From contig QNDZ01000045.1 in NCBI GenBank assembly GCA_003646055.1, positions 1 to 10,540 of the forward strand: a stretch of DNA of 10,540 nucleotides, read 5' to 3'. The translations under genes were made by a program, and so were the position numbers. This document shows positions 1 through 7,020 of this stretch, in pieces (within the stretch, counting starts at the first letter, position 1; the number at the start of each line of letters is the position of its first letter). A model generated the notes under the pieces. That model made no database searches and was not told the DNA's origin. It was given only the letters and a program-made list of their open reading frames with translations. Source of the stretch: a bacterium (lineage in GTDB: Bacteria; Hydrothermota; UBA3072; B12-G15).

Positions 1-638
1 AAAAAGAAAATCTTCATCTCCTTCCACTAAAGGCAGAGGATATTCCAGGAATAGAAGGGTGGTTTGATATGATTTTCTCAATACACTCTTTCCATCACCT
101 TCATAATCCAGAGGTCTTCATCAAAAACGCTCTTGAAAAACTTTCAGGAGGAGGAAGGCTTATTATATGGGACTGGAACAGGGGTGCTGATACTGGAGTT
201 CCTGAGTATTACTACTCAATCAATGAGGTCAGGAAAATGGTTAAAGAAACAGACCTTGTGGAGGAAAGGATTGAAAACTTTGGTGATGAGAATATGTTTG
301 TTTTCAGAAAACACAGGTTCAATGTGGCAGTTGCCACTGATGATGGGAAAACAATATTCAAAGGTATGTTCGGAAAGGCAGGCTACTTTTACATCTTTCA
401 ATTTAATGGAAACACCTACAAACTTAAAGAAAAGAGAAAAAATCCTTACAGGGATACATTCCAGCACCTTAAAACCTATGATGTGTATTCTGTTGTTAAT
501 GACTGTTCACACATTCTAACAGGGAACATCGGGAAAAAGGGGGAAAACAGGTTAAAAGAATTAGGTGTCCACATATTAAAAGAAAAGTCACCCATTGAGG
601 AAGGTTTAAGAAGGATTCTGGATATATTCAAATATTAA
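1..638 (+). CDS. SAM-dependent methyltransferase fused to a C-terminal NifX/NifB-like domain (5'-truncated by window)
   Basis: Reading frame 3 is open from base 3 to the TAA at 636-638, so the ATG at 69 is an internal Met inside a methyltransferase motif (FDMIFSIHSFHHL) and not the start. The true start lies before the window; 211 residues are visible. Residues 1 to about 100 are the C-terminal half of a class I methyltransferase: the acidic-to-hydrophobic post-motif strand with HSFHHL, then NPEVFIKNALEKLSGGGRLI, the typical 'L-x-P-G-G-x-L-I' step. The SAM-binding glycine motif would be upstream. From about base 318 (FNVAVATDDG) to about 620 the protein matches the dinitrogenase iron-molybdenum cofactor (NifX/NifB C-terminal, MTH1175-like) fold, with an NDCSHILTGNIGKKG loop followed by RLKELGVHIL. 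The substrate is unknown. Such domains bind metal clusters or cofactors in nitrogenase assembly, but no nif gene is visible here. The next gene starts 18 nt downstream, so the two are probably co-transcribed. The domain calls are fairly sure; the function is not. Confidence 0.8.
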   Translation, partial: KENLHLLPLKAEDIPGIEGWFDMIFSIHSFHHLHNPEVFIKNALEKLSGGGRLIIWDWNRGADTGVPEYYYSINEVRKMVKETDLVEERIENFGDENMFVFRKHRFNVAVATDDGKTIFKGMFGKAGYFYIFQFNGNTYKLKEKRKNPYRDTFQHLKTYDVYSVVNDCSHILTGNIGKKGENRLKELGVHILKEKSPIEEGLRRILDIFKY

Positions 639-646
639 CAAAAAAT

Positions 647-653
647 GGAGGTG
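647..653 (+). promoter_or_regulatory. Ribosome binding site that selects the ATG at 657
   Basis: GGAGGTG lies 3-4 nt before the ATG at 657. The in-frame ATG at 645 overlaps this site and has no ribosome binding site of its own. The same short spacing is seen at 2782, 6340, 7017 and 7676, which supports 657 as the start. Confidence 0.75.
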
Positions 654-656
654 GGT

Positions 657-1685
657 ATGTTTTTCTTACTCCTTCTGGCAAACATCCATTATGGAACTTT
701 CTCCATTGTTGGCCTTGACCCTGAAACAGGAGAAATTGGGATTGCTGTTGCATCAAGGGTTCTTGATGTAGGGTATATTGTTCCCTGGCTTGATGCAGAT
801 GCCGGGGGTGTTGCAACCCAGGCACTCTCCAATCCATATTTTGGTCCCTGGGGTCTGGCACTCCTGAAAAAGGGTTATTCCCCTGATAGTGTCCTGAAGA
901 TAATCCTGAAAAAAGATACAATGCCTGAGGACAGACAGGTGGGAATTGTGGACCTTAAAGGAAACTCAATCTCCTTCACGGGTAAAAACTGCCTTGAATG
1001 GGCAGGCCACATTGATGACAGGTATGTTGCAATCCAGGGGAATATCCTTGCTGGTGAGGGGGTTGTTCAGGCAATGTACAGAGCATTCAAGGGCTCAAAT
1101 GCACCTTTACCAGAGAGATTGCTCCTTGCACTTGAGGCAGGTGAAAAGGCTGGTGGAGATAGAAGGGGAAAACAATCAGCAGCGCTCTATGTTTTGAAGA
1201 AGAGGGGCGGTTATCTTGGCGTAGATGACAGGCTTGTTGATCTGAAGGTTGTTGACAATTCAGAACCTGTGAAGGAGTTGAGAAGGGAGTATGAACTCTG
1301 GCAGTATGCCTTCCTTGCCCCTGCCTACCTCAGGCTGGCAAAGGAAGAGAAGGAGAAAAAAGACGCATTTATTGAAAGGGCTCACCTCCTGATGCAAAAG
1401 GCACTGAAATCAAAGATAAACAAACCAGAGGTTTTCAACTCCCTTGCATGGGAGTTTGCATTGATGAAGATGTATCCAGAAGAGACAATAAAGGCCGCTC
1501 TGAGGGCACATAAACTTGCACCGGATGACCCGAACATAATGGATACAGTGGCAGAGGCATACTATGCTGCAGGCAAACCTGATGAAGCAGTAAAATGGGA
1601 AGAAAAAGCACTTAAACTCCAGCCTGAAAACGAATTTTTCAAGAAACAACTGAAAAAATTCAGGAAAGCTGCATCAGGAAAATAA
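657..1685 (+). CDS. DUF1028 family Ntn-hydrolase-like protein with hydrophobic leader and C-terminal TPR region
   Basis: The start at 657 is chosen for its ribosome binding site and gives 342 residues. Residues 1-13 (MFFLLLLANIHYG) form a short hydrophobic leader. Residues 14 to about 218 are a clear DUF1028 domain: TFSIVGLDPETGEIGIAVAS, then GGVATQALSNPYFGPWG, RQVGIVDLKG, CLEWAGHI, AIQGNILAGEGVV, GGDRRGKQSAAL (residues 166-177) and VDDRLVDLKV. DUF1028 is grouped with the Ntn-hydrolase fold, whose nucleophile is a Thr, Ser or Cys exposed at the N-terminus after processing. Here Thr14 directly follows the leader, so signal cleavage could expose it (inference). Residues about 255-340 hold helical repeats with TPR character (AWEFALMKMYPEETIKAALR, then AEAYYAAGKPDEAVKWEEKA), a common tail in this family. 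The substrate is unknown; amidohydrolase or peptidase activity is the usual guess. It probably shares a transcript with the upstream methyltransferase gene. Confidence 0.88.
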   Translation: MFFLLLLANIHYGTFSIVGLDPETGEIGIAVASRVLDVGYIVPWLDADAGGVATQALSNPYFGPWGLALLKKGYSPDSVLKIILKKDTMPEDRQVGIVDLKGNSISFTGKNCLEWAGHIDDRYVAIQGNILAGEGVVQAMYRAFKGSNAPLPERLLLALEAGEKAGGDRRGKQSAALYVLKKRGGYLGVDDRLVDLKVVDNSEPVKELRREYELWQYAFLAPAYLRLAKEEKEKKDAFIERAHLLMQKALKSKINKPEVFNSLAWEFALMKMYPEETIKAALRAHKLAPDDPNIMDTVAEAYYAAGKPDEAVKWEEKALKLQPENEFFKKQLKKFRKAASGK

Positions 1686-1800
1686 CCCTCCCCCTTCAGG
1701 GACGGAGGTCTAATCTACTAATCTATCCTTTATCTAATTGAAAATAAATAGGATAAACAAAATGTCATATTGTCAACCTCCGTCCCCGGGGATAGGAGAG
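1686..1800 (+). repeat. REPIN-like element: two inverted copies of a G/C-rich imperfect palindrome
   Basis: GGGACGGAGGT at 1699-1709 has an exact reverse complement, ACCTCCGTCCC, at 1776-1786. Each arm is also a palindrome by itself. The left unit (1687-1708) folds into an 8-bp stem, CCTCC+CCC pairing with GGG+GGAGG, with a TTCA loop and a bulged AC. The right unit (about 1776-1800), read on the other strand, has the same plan: a CTCC block, a CCC block, then GGGACGGAGGT. Two inverted REP-like units flank about 66 nt of A/T-rich spacer that contains a further TATCC/GGATA pair. This is the layout of REP doublets (REPINs/BIMEs) moved by RAYT transposases; no transposase gene lies in the window. 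The element starts right after the DUF1028 stop codon, and the left hairpin could also act as a transcript end or 3' stabiliser, although no T-tract follows it. Confidence 0.6.
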
Positions 1801-1828
1801 TTGACTTTTTTTGACTTTGTCTTAAAGT
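1801..1828 (+). promoter_or_regulatory. Candidate sigma-70-type promoter placing the transcript start at the ATG of the next gene
   Basis: TTGACT (1801-1806, 5/6 to the -35 consensus) is followed 16 nt later by TAAAGT (1823-1828, 4/6 to the -10 consensus). The expected transcription start, about 7 nt after the -10, falls on or next to the ATG at 1835. The 16-nt spacing equals that of the stronger promoter at 7630-7657. A small hairpin, GACTTT/AAAGTC (1813-1829), overlaps it. Confidence 0.45.
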
Positions 1829-1834
1829 CTTTTC

Positions 1835-2785
1835 ATGAAGGTTACCTGGAAAAGGATTGTTTTTGGGGTCATTGTATCCGGTCTCTTTATATATCTCACC
1901 ATAAGGGGGCTTAACTGGGAACAGGTGTTTGAGCATCTGAAGTCCCTGAATCCTCTGTGGTTTATCCTGACTGTACTCTTCACATTTGTTGCAATGTATC
2001 TGAGGGGTATGCGCTGGGCAATGCTCCTATCACCGTATAAAAAAATCCCATCCCTTTATCTCTTTTCCATTGAACTGATTGGATACATGGTAAATTATCT
2101 ACTTCCGGGCAAACTTGGGGAGATTGTAAAGTCCTATGTTGCTGGTGAGGACAGGAACATCTCAAAAGGTGTTGTATTCGGAACAGTTGTGGTTGAAAGA
2201 ATTCTTGACCTTGCCTTCATTCTACTTCTTGGGGTCTTCCTCCCACCTGAATTGAAGGCCAGGGTTCCCGTTGTTAAAAAAATCTCAATAGGTTCACTCA
2301 TCCTCCTATGCGTGGTGCTTGGAGGCATACTGATAATGCACCAGTTCAGGGAAAAACTAACACAGAAAGATTACAGAGGATGGATTGGAAGGATAATGTG
2401 TTCTCTGGAGAAGTTCTCACAGGGACTGGATGTGATTGGTTCACCATCTGTCTTACTAAGGGCATTCATAGTGACTGGCCTTGTCTGGTTTTTCACCTTC
2501 CTTCAGTTATATGTGCTTATGCCAGGGATGGGTATAAGACCTGATATGGCACTTTCCCTTTTTGCCATATTCCTGTTCACCCTTGGTATCACAATACCAT
2601 CATCTCCTGGTGACATAGGCCCATTCCACTACTTTATAACCATTGCCCTTGTTTCAGGCGGTGTTCAGAAGGACCTTGCCTTTGCCTATGCAGTGGTTTA
2701 CCATCTATCACAGTTCATCACAGTTGTTCCATCAGGGATTGTAATATCTTTAACCAAAGGACTTTCCTGGAAGGAGGTAAAATGA
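1835..2785 (+). CDS. UPF0104/LPTA-family polytopic membrane protein (lysylphosphatidylglycerol synthase TM-region type)
   Basis: This 316-residue integral membrane protein has about seven or eight hydrophobic segments and a basic N-terminus (MKVTWKR). Family hallmarks are present: R57-GMRW61 after TM2, the GYMVNYLLPGKLGE segment (residues 83-96), VVVERILDL (118-126), and near the C-terminus IPSSPGDIGPFHYF followed by AYAVVYHLSQFITVVPSG. This matches the stand-alone flippase-like (YbhN/AglD-type) members of the family, which lack the lysyl-transferase domain; lipid flipping is a family-level suggestion only. The start fits the usual N-terminus of the family, but no ribosome binding site precedes it (the upstream bases are TCTTTTC), consistent with a leaderless mRNA or very weak initiation. 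It is the first of six overlapping genes, and its TGA overlaps the next ATG by 4 nt. Confidence 0.88.
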   Translation: MKVTWKRIVFGVIVSGLFIYLTIRGLNWEQVFEHLKSLNPLWFILTVLFTFVAMYLRGMRWAMLLSPYKKIPSLYLFSIELIGYMVNYLLPGKLGEIVKSYVAGEDRNISKGVVFGTVVVERILDLAFILLLGVFLPPELKARVPVVKKISIGSLILLCVVLGGILIMHQFREKLTQKDYRGWIGRIMCSLEKFSQGLDVIGSPSVLLRAFIVTGLVWFFTFLQLYVLMPGMGIRPDMALSLFAIFLFTLGITIPSSPGDIGPFHYFITIALVSGGVQKDLAFAYAVVYHLSQFITVVPSGIVISLTKGLSWKEVK

Positions 2786-5361
2786 TTCTTCTGTTCCTTT
2801 CATACTTTCAGCAGTATGCATATTACAGCATAAAGGTCTCCTTTGATGATTCAATGAACATACTCACAGGTGAAGAATACATTGTTTATAAGAATAACTC
2901 ACCCAATCCCCTTGATACCATCTATCTGAATACATACTTCAACAGCATGAGAAAAGGCTCAAGGTATGCAGAGGATATGAGGCGAAGGGGAAGGAAGTTT
3001 TCACCATCAAAAAAGAATGAGGGCTGGATAAGGATTACAGAATTCTATATGGAGGGGGAGCCAGCAAAGACAATCATAGATACAGGTGATGTATCCCTTG
3101 TTGTTCTACCTGAACCCATTCTCCCTGGATGGGTAGTGAAGATAAACCTCAAGTTCAGGGAGAAGATACCCTTCCTTTTCTCAAGGATGGGGCATATTGA
3201 TAAACACTATGAAATGGCATACTGGTTTCCACAGATTTCTGTCTATGATAGCGCTGGCTGGCATACAGATGGATACAGGGGTAATGGTGAGTTTTACAAT
3301 GAGTTTGGTGATTTTGATGTCGTAATTGATATGCCCTCTGGATATGTGGTCATGGGAACAGGAAGGGTTGTTGGTGATGAAAATTACCTGAATTTTCTTG
3401 AAAAGCGTATGAATGGTGAAAACATGGACAGCCTTCCTGAAAGATGGAAGGTGGCCTTCAGGGCTGAAAGGGTTCATAATTTTGTATGGGTTGCTGATAA
3501 GGATTATATAATAAAAAAGGCAGATGCAGGTTCAACAGATATCTATGTCCTTGTGCTCCCAGGCGATGAAAAGCAGTGGGAGGGTATGGAAGAAAAAACA
3601 TCCAGGATGGTGGAGACATACAATAGATGGTATGGAAGGTATGACTATCCCTCCCTTGTTGTTGCTGATGGATATGTAAAGGCTGGTGGAATGGAATATC
3701 CCAACATAGTCATAATTAACAGGAATATCGGGAAACTGCCATTTATAAGCAGGCTTCTGCTTGAGGATGTAATTGCACACGAGGTCTCACATCAATGGTT
3801 CTTTGGTATGCTGGGCAACAATGAAATGGACCAGGCATGGCTTGATGAGGCATTTGCCTCATTCACAGAGGACAGATACATGAACACATATTATCCATCT
3901 GATTCACTCTCAGGCTTGCAATCCTATCTTATGAAATACTACAAAACAGGCTCTGAAATAATGCTGTATTCACTTGAAAATCAGCCATATCATGAACCAA
4001 TAATTGGTAAAAAACCATACAGAATGAAGAATTATTACCTGCTCTCCTATAACCGGGGGAAGAAGGTTCTTGAGTATATCATGTCAATTTTAGGTGAAGA
4101 TAGGTTCAATATGATGATGCAGGATTATTTTGAAAACTGTAAATTGCTCCATCCCTCTGTTAATGACTTTCTCAGGTTTGTTTCATGGTATGGTGGGGAG
4201 AAGGTTTCAAGGTTTGTCAGGGAGTATCTGTTCACTGAGAAAACATTTGATGTCTCCATAGAAAAAATCAATCAGGTGGACAACAAATCCATCTACAGGA
4301 TAAAGAGAGGGTGGGAATATCCAGTGAAGATAAGGATTTTTGAAAATGGCTCATTCAGGGATACCATCATAAACACCTGGGATCTGTCGCTTGCTTCTGA
4401 ACCTTCAAGGATTATTGTTGACCCTGAAAATACCATATCTGAGACAGATGAATGGAACAACTCAATCCCGAGAAATATAAGTGTAAAACTGATAACAGAT
4501 GTGCCTGATGTGGAAAAACTCACAGTGGCACTGACACCCTTAATCTATAAATCTGGTGCAACCTGGAAATTTGGTATTGGTGGATATACAACCCAGGGGG
4601 GATTGAGACACAACTCACTGTTTTACCGCATTCCATTAATCTCAGGGGCTCAAACATATTTTTCACTTTCTGAACCTGTTGGTTCAAGAGCAGGGATAAA
4701 TTACATCTATGTAAACAGGGAATACACTGGATATAAAGGATTTGACCTTTATTACAGATTCCGGTCGTTTTTTGAAAAATACGGTTTTAACCTTGGAACC
4801 AGAGTCCTTGATAGGGATAATTTAGAGGATTATTTTATCATAGAAATCAATTTTAATGGATTTCTTCACATCAAAGGGTATGACTTCTCATCTGGTGGTA
4901 TGGTAAAATTCGGTAATCAGCACTCCAGATATTTTGCAGGTTACACTGGATGGATTGAATTGAATCCCTTGAAGTGGATTAACCTGTACATTGAAAAATC
5001 AAGGGTGTTTTCATCACCACCCCTGAATGAATACTACTATCTTGAAGGGAACACCTACTTCCCTGATACATACAATCTTATCCTTCCTTTCTCAGGGGAA
5101 ACAACCCCATTATCTGAGCGTGTTTCATACGGAAGGGGATTCACATATTACAGTGGTAGTGGTATACATGGTGAAAGTATGGAATTTTTTGAGGTTGCAT
5201 TAAATGGAGGTCTGCTTAAAATATATGGTCGTATGGCAAGGCTGGACGGCAACCTTTACAGGGAAATAAGCATCGGGTTGGGAAGTGAACGGTTCAGGTT
5301 TGAGATACCGCTCTACCCCTTTGAGAAAAACTTTTACAAAAGGTGGGTGATAAGGCTATGA
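2782..5361 (+). CDS. M1 family (gluzincin) metallopeptidase with a beta-rich, outer-membrane-barrel-like C-terminal extension
   Basis: The protein has 859 residues. AAGGAGGT at 2771-2778 and the ATGA overlap with the upstream stop fix the start. A very short hydrophobic leader (MILLFLSYFQQ) predicts export. An N-terminal beta domain occupies about residues 15-215. The catalytic domain carries the M1 signature: GGMEY (302-306, the GAMEN equivalent), zinc site HEVSH (333-337) with the third ligand E356 exactly 18 residues later in WLDEAF, and the transition-state Tyr423 in SYNRG. All catalytic residues are intact, so it should be an active aminopeptidase-type enzyme. An Ig-like beta domain ends near residue 560 with IIVDPENTISETDEWNN, the usual closing motif of M1 enzymes of this type. 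About 295 further residues alternate aromatic/hydrophobic strands with polar turns and end in RWVIRL, as outer-membrane barrel strands do. The barrel call is inference. The TGA overlaps the next ATG. Confidence 0.92.
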   Translation: MILLFLSYFQQYAYYSIKVSFDDSMNILTGEEYIVYKNNSPNPLDTIYLNTYFNSMRKGSRYAEDMRRRGRKFSPSKKNEGWIRITEFYMEGEPAKTIIDTGDVSLVVLPEPILPGWVVKINLKFREKIPFLFSRMGHIDKHYEMAYWFPQISVYDSAGWHTDGYRGNGEFYNEFGDFDVVIDMPSGYVVMGTGRVVGDENYLNFLEKRMNGENMDSLPERWKVAFRAERVHNFVWVADKDYIIKKADAGSTDIYVLVLPGDEKQWEGMEEKTSRMVETYNRWYGRYDYPSLVVADGYVKAGGMEYPNIVIINRNIGKLPFISRLLLEDVIAHEVSHQWFFGMLGNNEMDQAWLDEAFASFTEDRYMNTYYPSDSLSGLQSYLMKYYKTGSEIMLYSLENQPYHEPIIGKKPYRMKNYYLLSYNRGKKVLEYIMSILGEDRFNMMMQDYFENCKLLHPSVNDFLRFVSWYGGEKVSRFVREYLFTEKTFDVSIEKINQVDNKSIYRIKRGWEYPVKIRIFENGSFRDTIINTWDLSLASEPSRIIVDPENTISETDEWNNSIPRNISVKLITDVPDVEKLTVALTPLIYKSGATWKFGIGGYTTQGGLRHNSLFYRIPLISGAQTYFSLSEPVGSRAGINYIYVNREYTGYKGFDLYYRFRSFFEKYGFNLGTRVLDRDNLEDYFIIEINFNGFLHIKGYDFSSGGMVKFGNQHSRYFAGYTGWIELNPLKWINLYIEKSRVFSSPPLNEYYYLEGNTYFPDTYNLILPFSGETTPLSERVSYGRGFTYYSGSGIHGESMEFFEVALNGGLLKIYGRMARLDGNLYREISIGLGSERFRFEIPLYPFEKNFYKRWVIRL

Positions 5362-5978
5362 TTCTTTTCATGTTTTCAGCAGCAGTTTTTGCAAACATAA
5401 GTATATCAAACTCTGTGCAGAAGGATACAATAAGCGGGATTATCTATGTTGACCAGGAAGACCACATCTACATAGAGGTGAAACACCCTGTGCATCAGAT
5501 TTTTACATTCAGAGGAGATACACTCCTCTTATATTACCCTGATGACAGGAAGGCATTCCTGTTCTCCGAATTCAATCCAATGGAGTTACCTGTGTCCAGA
5601 GCACTTCTTGGTTCAGGGAAGGAGTTTGACCTCTCAACCTATGGGTTCAGATTCCTGAAGAAAAAGTCAAAAGGGGACACGACCCTTTCCTACTGGAAAA
5701 AAGAAGAAGGTGGAACAGTTGTGCTGAAAAACTTAAAGGACAAACTTATTGAGATTCTCATTCTCCACAATGGTAAGGAAGTTGGTAAAACAACCTATTC
5801 TGATTACAGAGAAGGTAAAGGATTACATATTCCATCAAGGATTCATTCACAGATTAACACAAAGAATGGCATTCTGACTGAGGATGTAACCTTTACAGAT
5901 GTGCAGTTTCTTGATGCATTCCCTGATTCCCTGAAACACATAAAAATACCAGAGGATGTGGAGGTGAAGGGTTGGTGA
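5358..5978 (+). CDS. LolA-like periplasmic (outer membrane lipoprotein carrier fold) protein
   Basis: This is a 206-residue protein with a short leader (MILFMFSAAVFA) and a likely cleavage site after AVFA. The ATG at 5358 forms an ATGA overlap with the upstream stop codon. A GTG at 5343 in the same frame is possible but would put charged residues before the leader. The mature part is all-beta in character: GIIYVDQEDHIYIEVKHPV, then QIFTFRGDTLLLYYPDDRKA, FRFLKKKSKGDTTLSYW, VVLKNLKDKLIEILILHNGK, and a closing YSDYREGKGLHIPSRI. This 'strand, gap, Y-pdd, dgk, ysdy-G, P-I' order is that of LolA/LolB-fold proteins, which shuttle lipoproteins or bind lipids in the periplasm. Similarity is by fold pattern, not close sequence identity, so a lipid-binding relative rather than true LolA is quite possible. 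It lies between the peptidase and the yidD-like gene in the overlapping run. Confidence 0.6.
   Translation: MILFMFSAAVFANISISNSVQKDTISGIIYVDQEDHIYIEVKHPVHQIFTFRGDTLLLYYPDDRKAFLFSEFNPMELPVSRALLGSGKEFDLSTYGFRFLKKKSKGDTTLSYWKKEEGGTVVLKNLKDKLIEILILHNGKEVGKTTYSDYREGKGLHIPSRIHSQINTKNGILTEDVTFTDVQFLDAFPDSLKHIKIPEDVEVKGW
5960..5966 (+). promoter_or_regulatory. Ribosome binding site for the GTG start at 5975 (or TTG at 5972)
   Basis: GGAGGTG lies inside the end of the LolA-like gene, 8 nt before GTG 5975 and 5 nt before TTG 5972. The GTG is preferred because it overlaps the upstream TGA as GTGA, as at the other junctions, and gives an M-I-hydrophobic leader like its neighbours. Confidence 0.5.
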
Positions 5979-6343
5979 TTTTCCTGCTGGCAGTTATGGT
6001 AAAACCTGTTGAACCCGTGCCCTCAATCCATATTGAAAAAAAAGAGATGAAGGAATTCATACCATTGAAGGAGATTGAAAAATTATCCATAAGGTTGTAC
6101 CAGATACTCCTCTCAGGTCAACAGGGGGATGTGTGCAATTTTGAACCCTCATGCTCCCATTTTGCCTTTATGGCCATTGACACCTATGGAGCATTCTGGG
6201 GAATTCTCATGGCGGCAGACAGGCTTGAAAGGTGCCACCCCTTCTCTTTCTCATATGTTCCAACATACTACAGGGCTGGGTTTGTTCCTGGACGGGGGAT
6301 AAAGATACTTGAAAAACCTGAGGATGTATGGAGGTTCAGATGA
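5975..6343 (+). CDS. yidD: YidD-family protein (membrane protein insertion efficiency factor) with an export-type leader
   Basis: This is a 122-residue protein with the YidD/DUF37 core: RLYQILLSG, C54-NFEPSC60-SHFAFMAI, YGAFWGILMAADRLERCHP (RCHP at 86-89), then SYVPTYY. The paired cysteines C54 and C60 and the RCHP cysteine of the family are all present. In typical bacteria YidD is a small, cytoplasm-facing membrane-associated protein that helps YidC/Sec insert inner-membrane proteins and is encoded between rnpA and yidC. Here rpmH, rnpA and yidC are absent, and the protein starts with MIFLLAVMV, a hydrophobic leader followed by about 35 linker residues. An exported or membrane-tethered variant with a different job is therefore possible. 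The core match is strong; function in this setting is uncertain. Its TGA overlaps the next ATG by 4 nt. Confidence 0.83.
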   Translation: MIFLLAVMVKPVEPVPSIHIEKKEMKEFIPLKEIEKLSIRLYQILLSGQQGDVCNFEPSCSHFAFMAIDTYGAFWGILMAADRLERCHPFSFSYVPTYYRAGFVPGRGIKILEKPEDVWRFR

Positions 6344-7020
6344 TACTGCTTCTTGCAGTTGTTATGCAACCAAAGGATATCCTGAGATTTGCACACACAC
6401 TTGAAAAGGAAGGAGATACTTATAGGGCAATAACTGAATATAAAAGGTTCCTCTATTACAACCCTGATGCAGACTCTATCAGATACAGGATTGTCTATCT
6501 CTACACACGTGAGGGGCTGTACGGGAATGCCATTGATGTGATGAGAACAGTAATCAGTAAGGATTCATTGTATAAAGAGACAATGGGATTCCTCTTTTAC
6601 AGGGCTGGAATGTATGACTCTGTTTATGCATACTGGAAGGATAAAAAACTTGGGCTGATTGACCTGCAGGAAGGTAAATTCAAAGAGGGATTGAAAAAAC
6701 TTGGAATGAAAAATCTCTCACCACCCAGCATGAAATCGCCAGTAACAGGTGCACTCCTTTCTGCAATTGTACCGGGTCTTGGAAGGATATATGCAGGTCG
6801 GGTTGGCGATGGGATATACACACTTCTCACAATTGCATCAACGTCCTACTTTGCCTATTCATTTTACAGGGAGAACAAAAAACCTGGGGCATATATATTT
6901 GCAGGACTTTCAATATTTTTCTATGCTGGAGATATCTTTGGTTCCTATATTGCTGTTAATATGTACAACAATATGGTCAAAGAAAAATTCATACAGGGAA
7001 TAGAGGGGGAGGTGTTTTGA
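6340..7020 (+). CDS. TPR protein with C-terminal PGLG-type membrane domain (DUF5683/TM2-like)
   Basis: The protein has 226 residues. The ATG at 6340 is preceded by GGAGGT (6330-6335) with a 4-nt gap and overlaps the upstream stop as ATGA. The in-frame ATG at 6328 overlaps the ribosome binding site and is unlikely. A short leader (MILLLAVVM) is followed by TPR-like helices to about residue 125: LEKEGDTYRAITEYKRFLYY, YLYTREGLYGNAIDVM and LFYRAGMYDSVYAYW. From S133 a membrane domain begins: SPVTGALLSAIVPGLGRIYAG, with PGLGRIYAGR at 145-154, then a hydrophobic hairpin and a further segment (IFAGLSIFFYAGDIFGSY). This resembles the small TM2/DUF5683-type domains seen behind TPRs in diderm bacteria. 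A scaffold or assembly role is inferred. The following gene has the same architecture. Confidence 0.68.
   Translation: MILLLAVVMQPKDILRFAHTLEKEGDTYRAITEYKRFLYYNPDADSIRYRIVYLYTREGLYGNAIDVMRTVISKDSLYKETMGFLFYRAGMYDSVYAYWKDKKLGLIDLQEGKFKEGLKKLGMKNLSPPSMKSPVTGALLSAIVPGLGRIYAGRVGDGIYTLLTIASTSYFAYSFYRENKKPGAYIFAGLSIFFYAGDIFGSYIAVNMYNNMVKEKFIQGIEGEVF
7008..7014 (+). promoter_or_regulatory. Ribosome binding site that supports the TTG start at 7017
   Basis: GGAGGTG lies 2-3 nt before TTG 7017, the same tight spacing as at 2782 and 7676. No ATG or GTG start is available nearby, and the TTG overlaps the upstream TGA as TTGA. Confidence 0.7.

Noticed and set aside
133..519. Second + strand open frame within the methyltransferase gene
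   Set aside because: It is in another frame of a confidently identified gene and its translation has no recognisable domain.
69..638. A complete 189-residue protein starting at ATG 69
   Set aside because: The frame stays open to the window edge and the residues before Met belong to the methyltransferase fold, so this Met is internal.
1813..1829. GACTTT/AAAGTC hairpin as an intrinsic terminator for the DUF1028 gene
   Set aside because: The stem is only 6 bp and A/T-rich, and the following T-run is short and runs into the next start codon; it more likely reflects the promoter sequence.
6328..6339. ATG at 6328 as the start of the first TPR gene
   Set aside because: It overlaps the GGAGGT site that serves ATG 6340 and has no ribosome binding site of its own.
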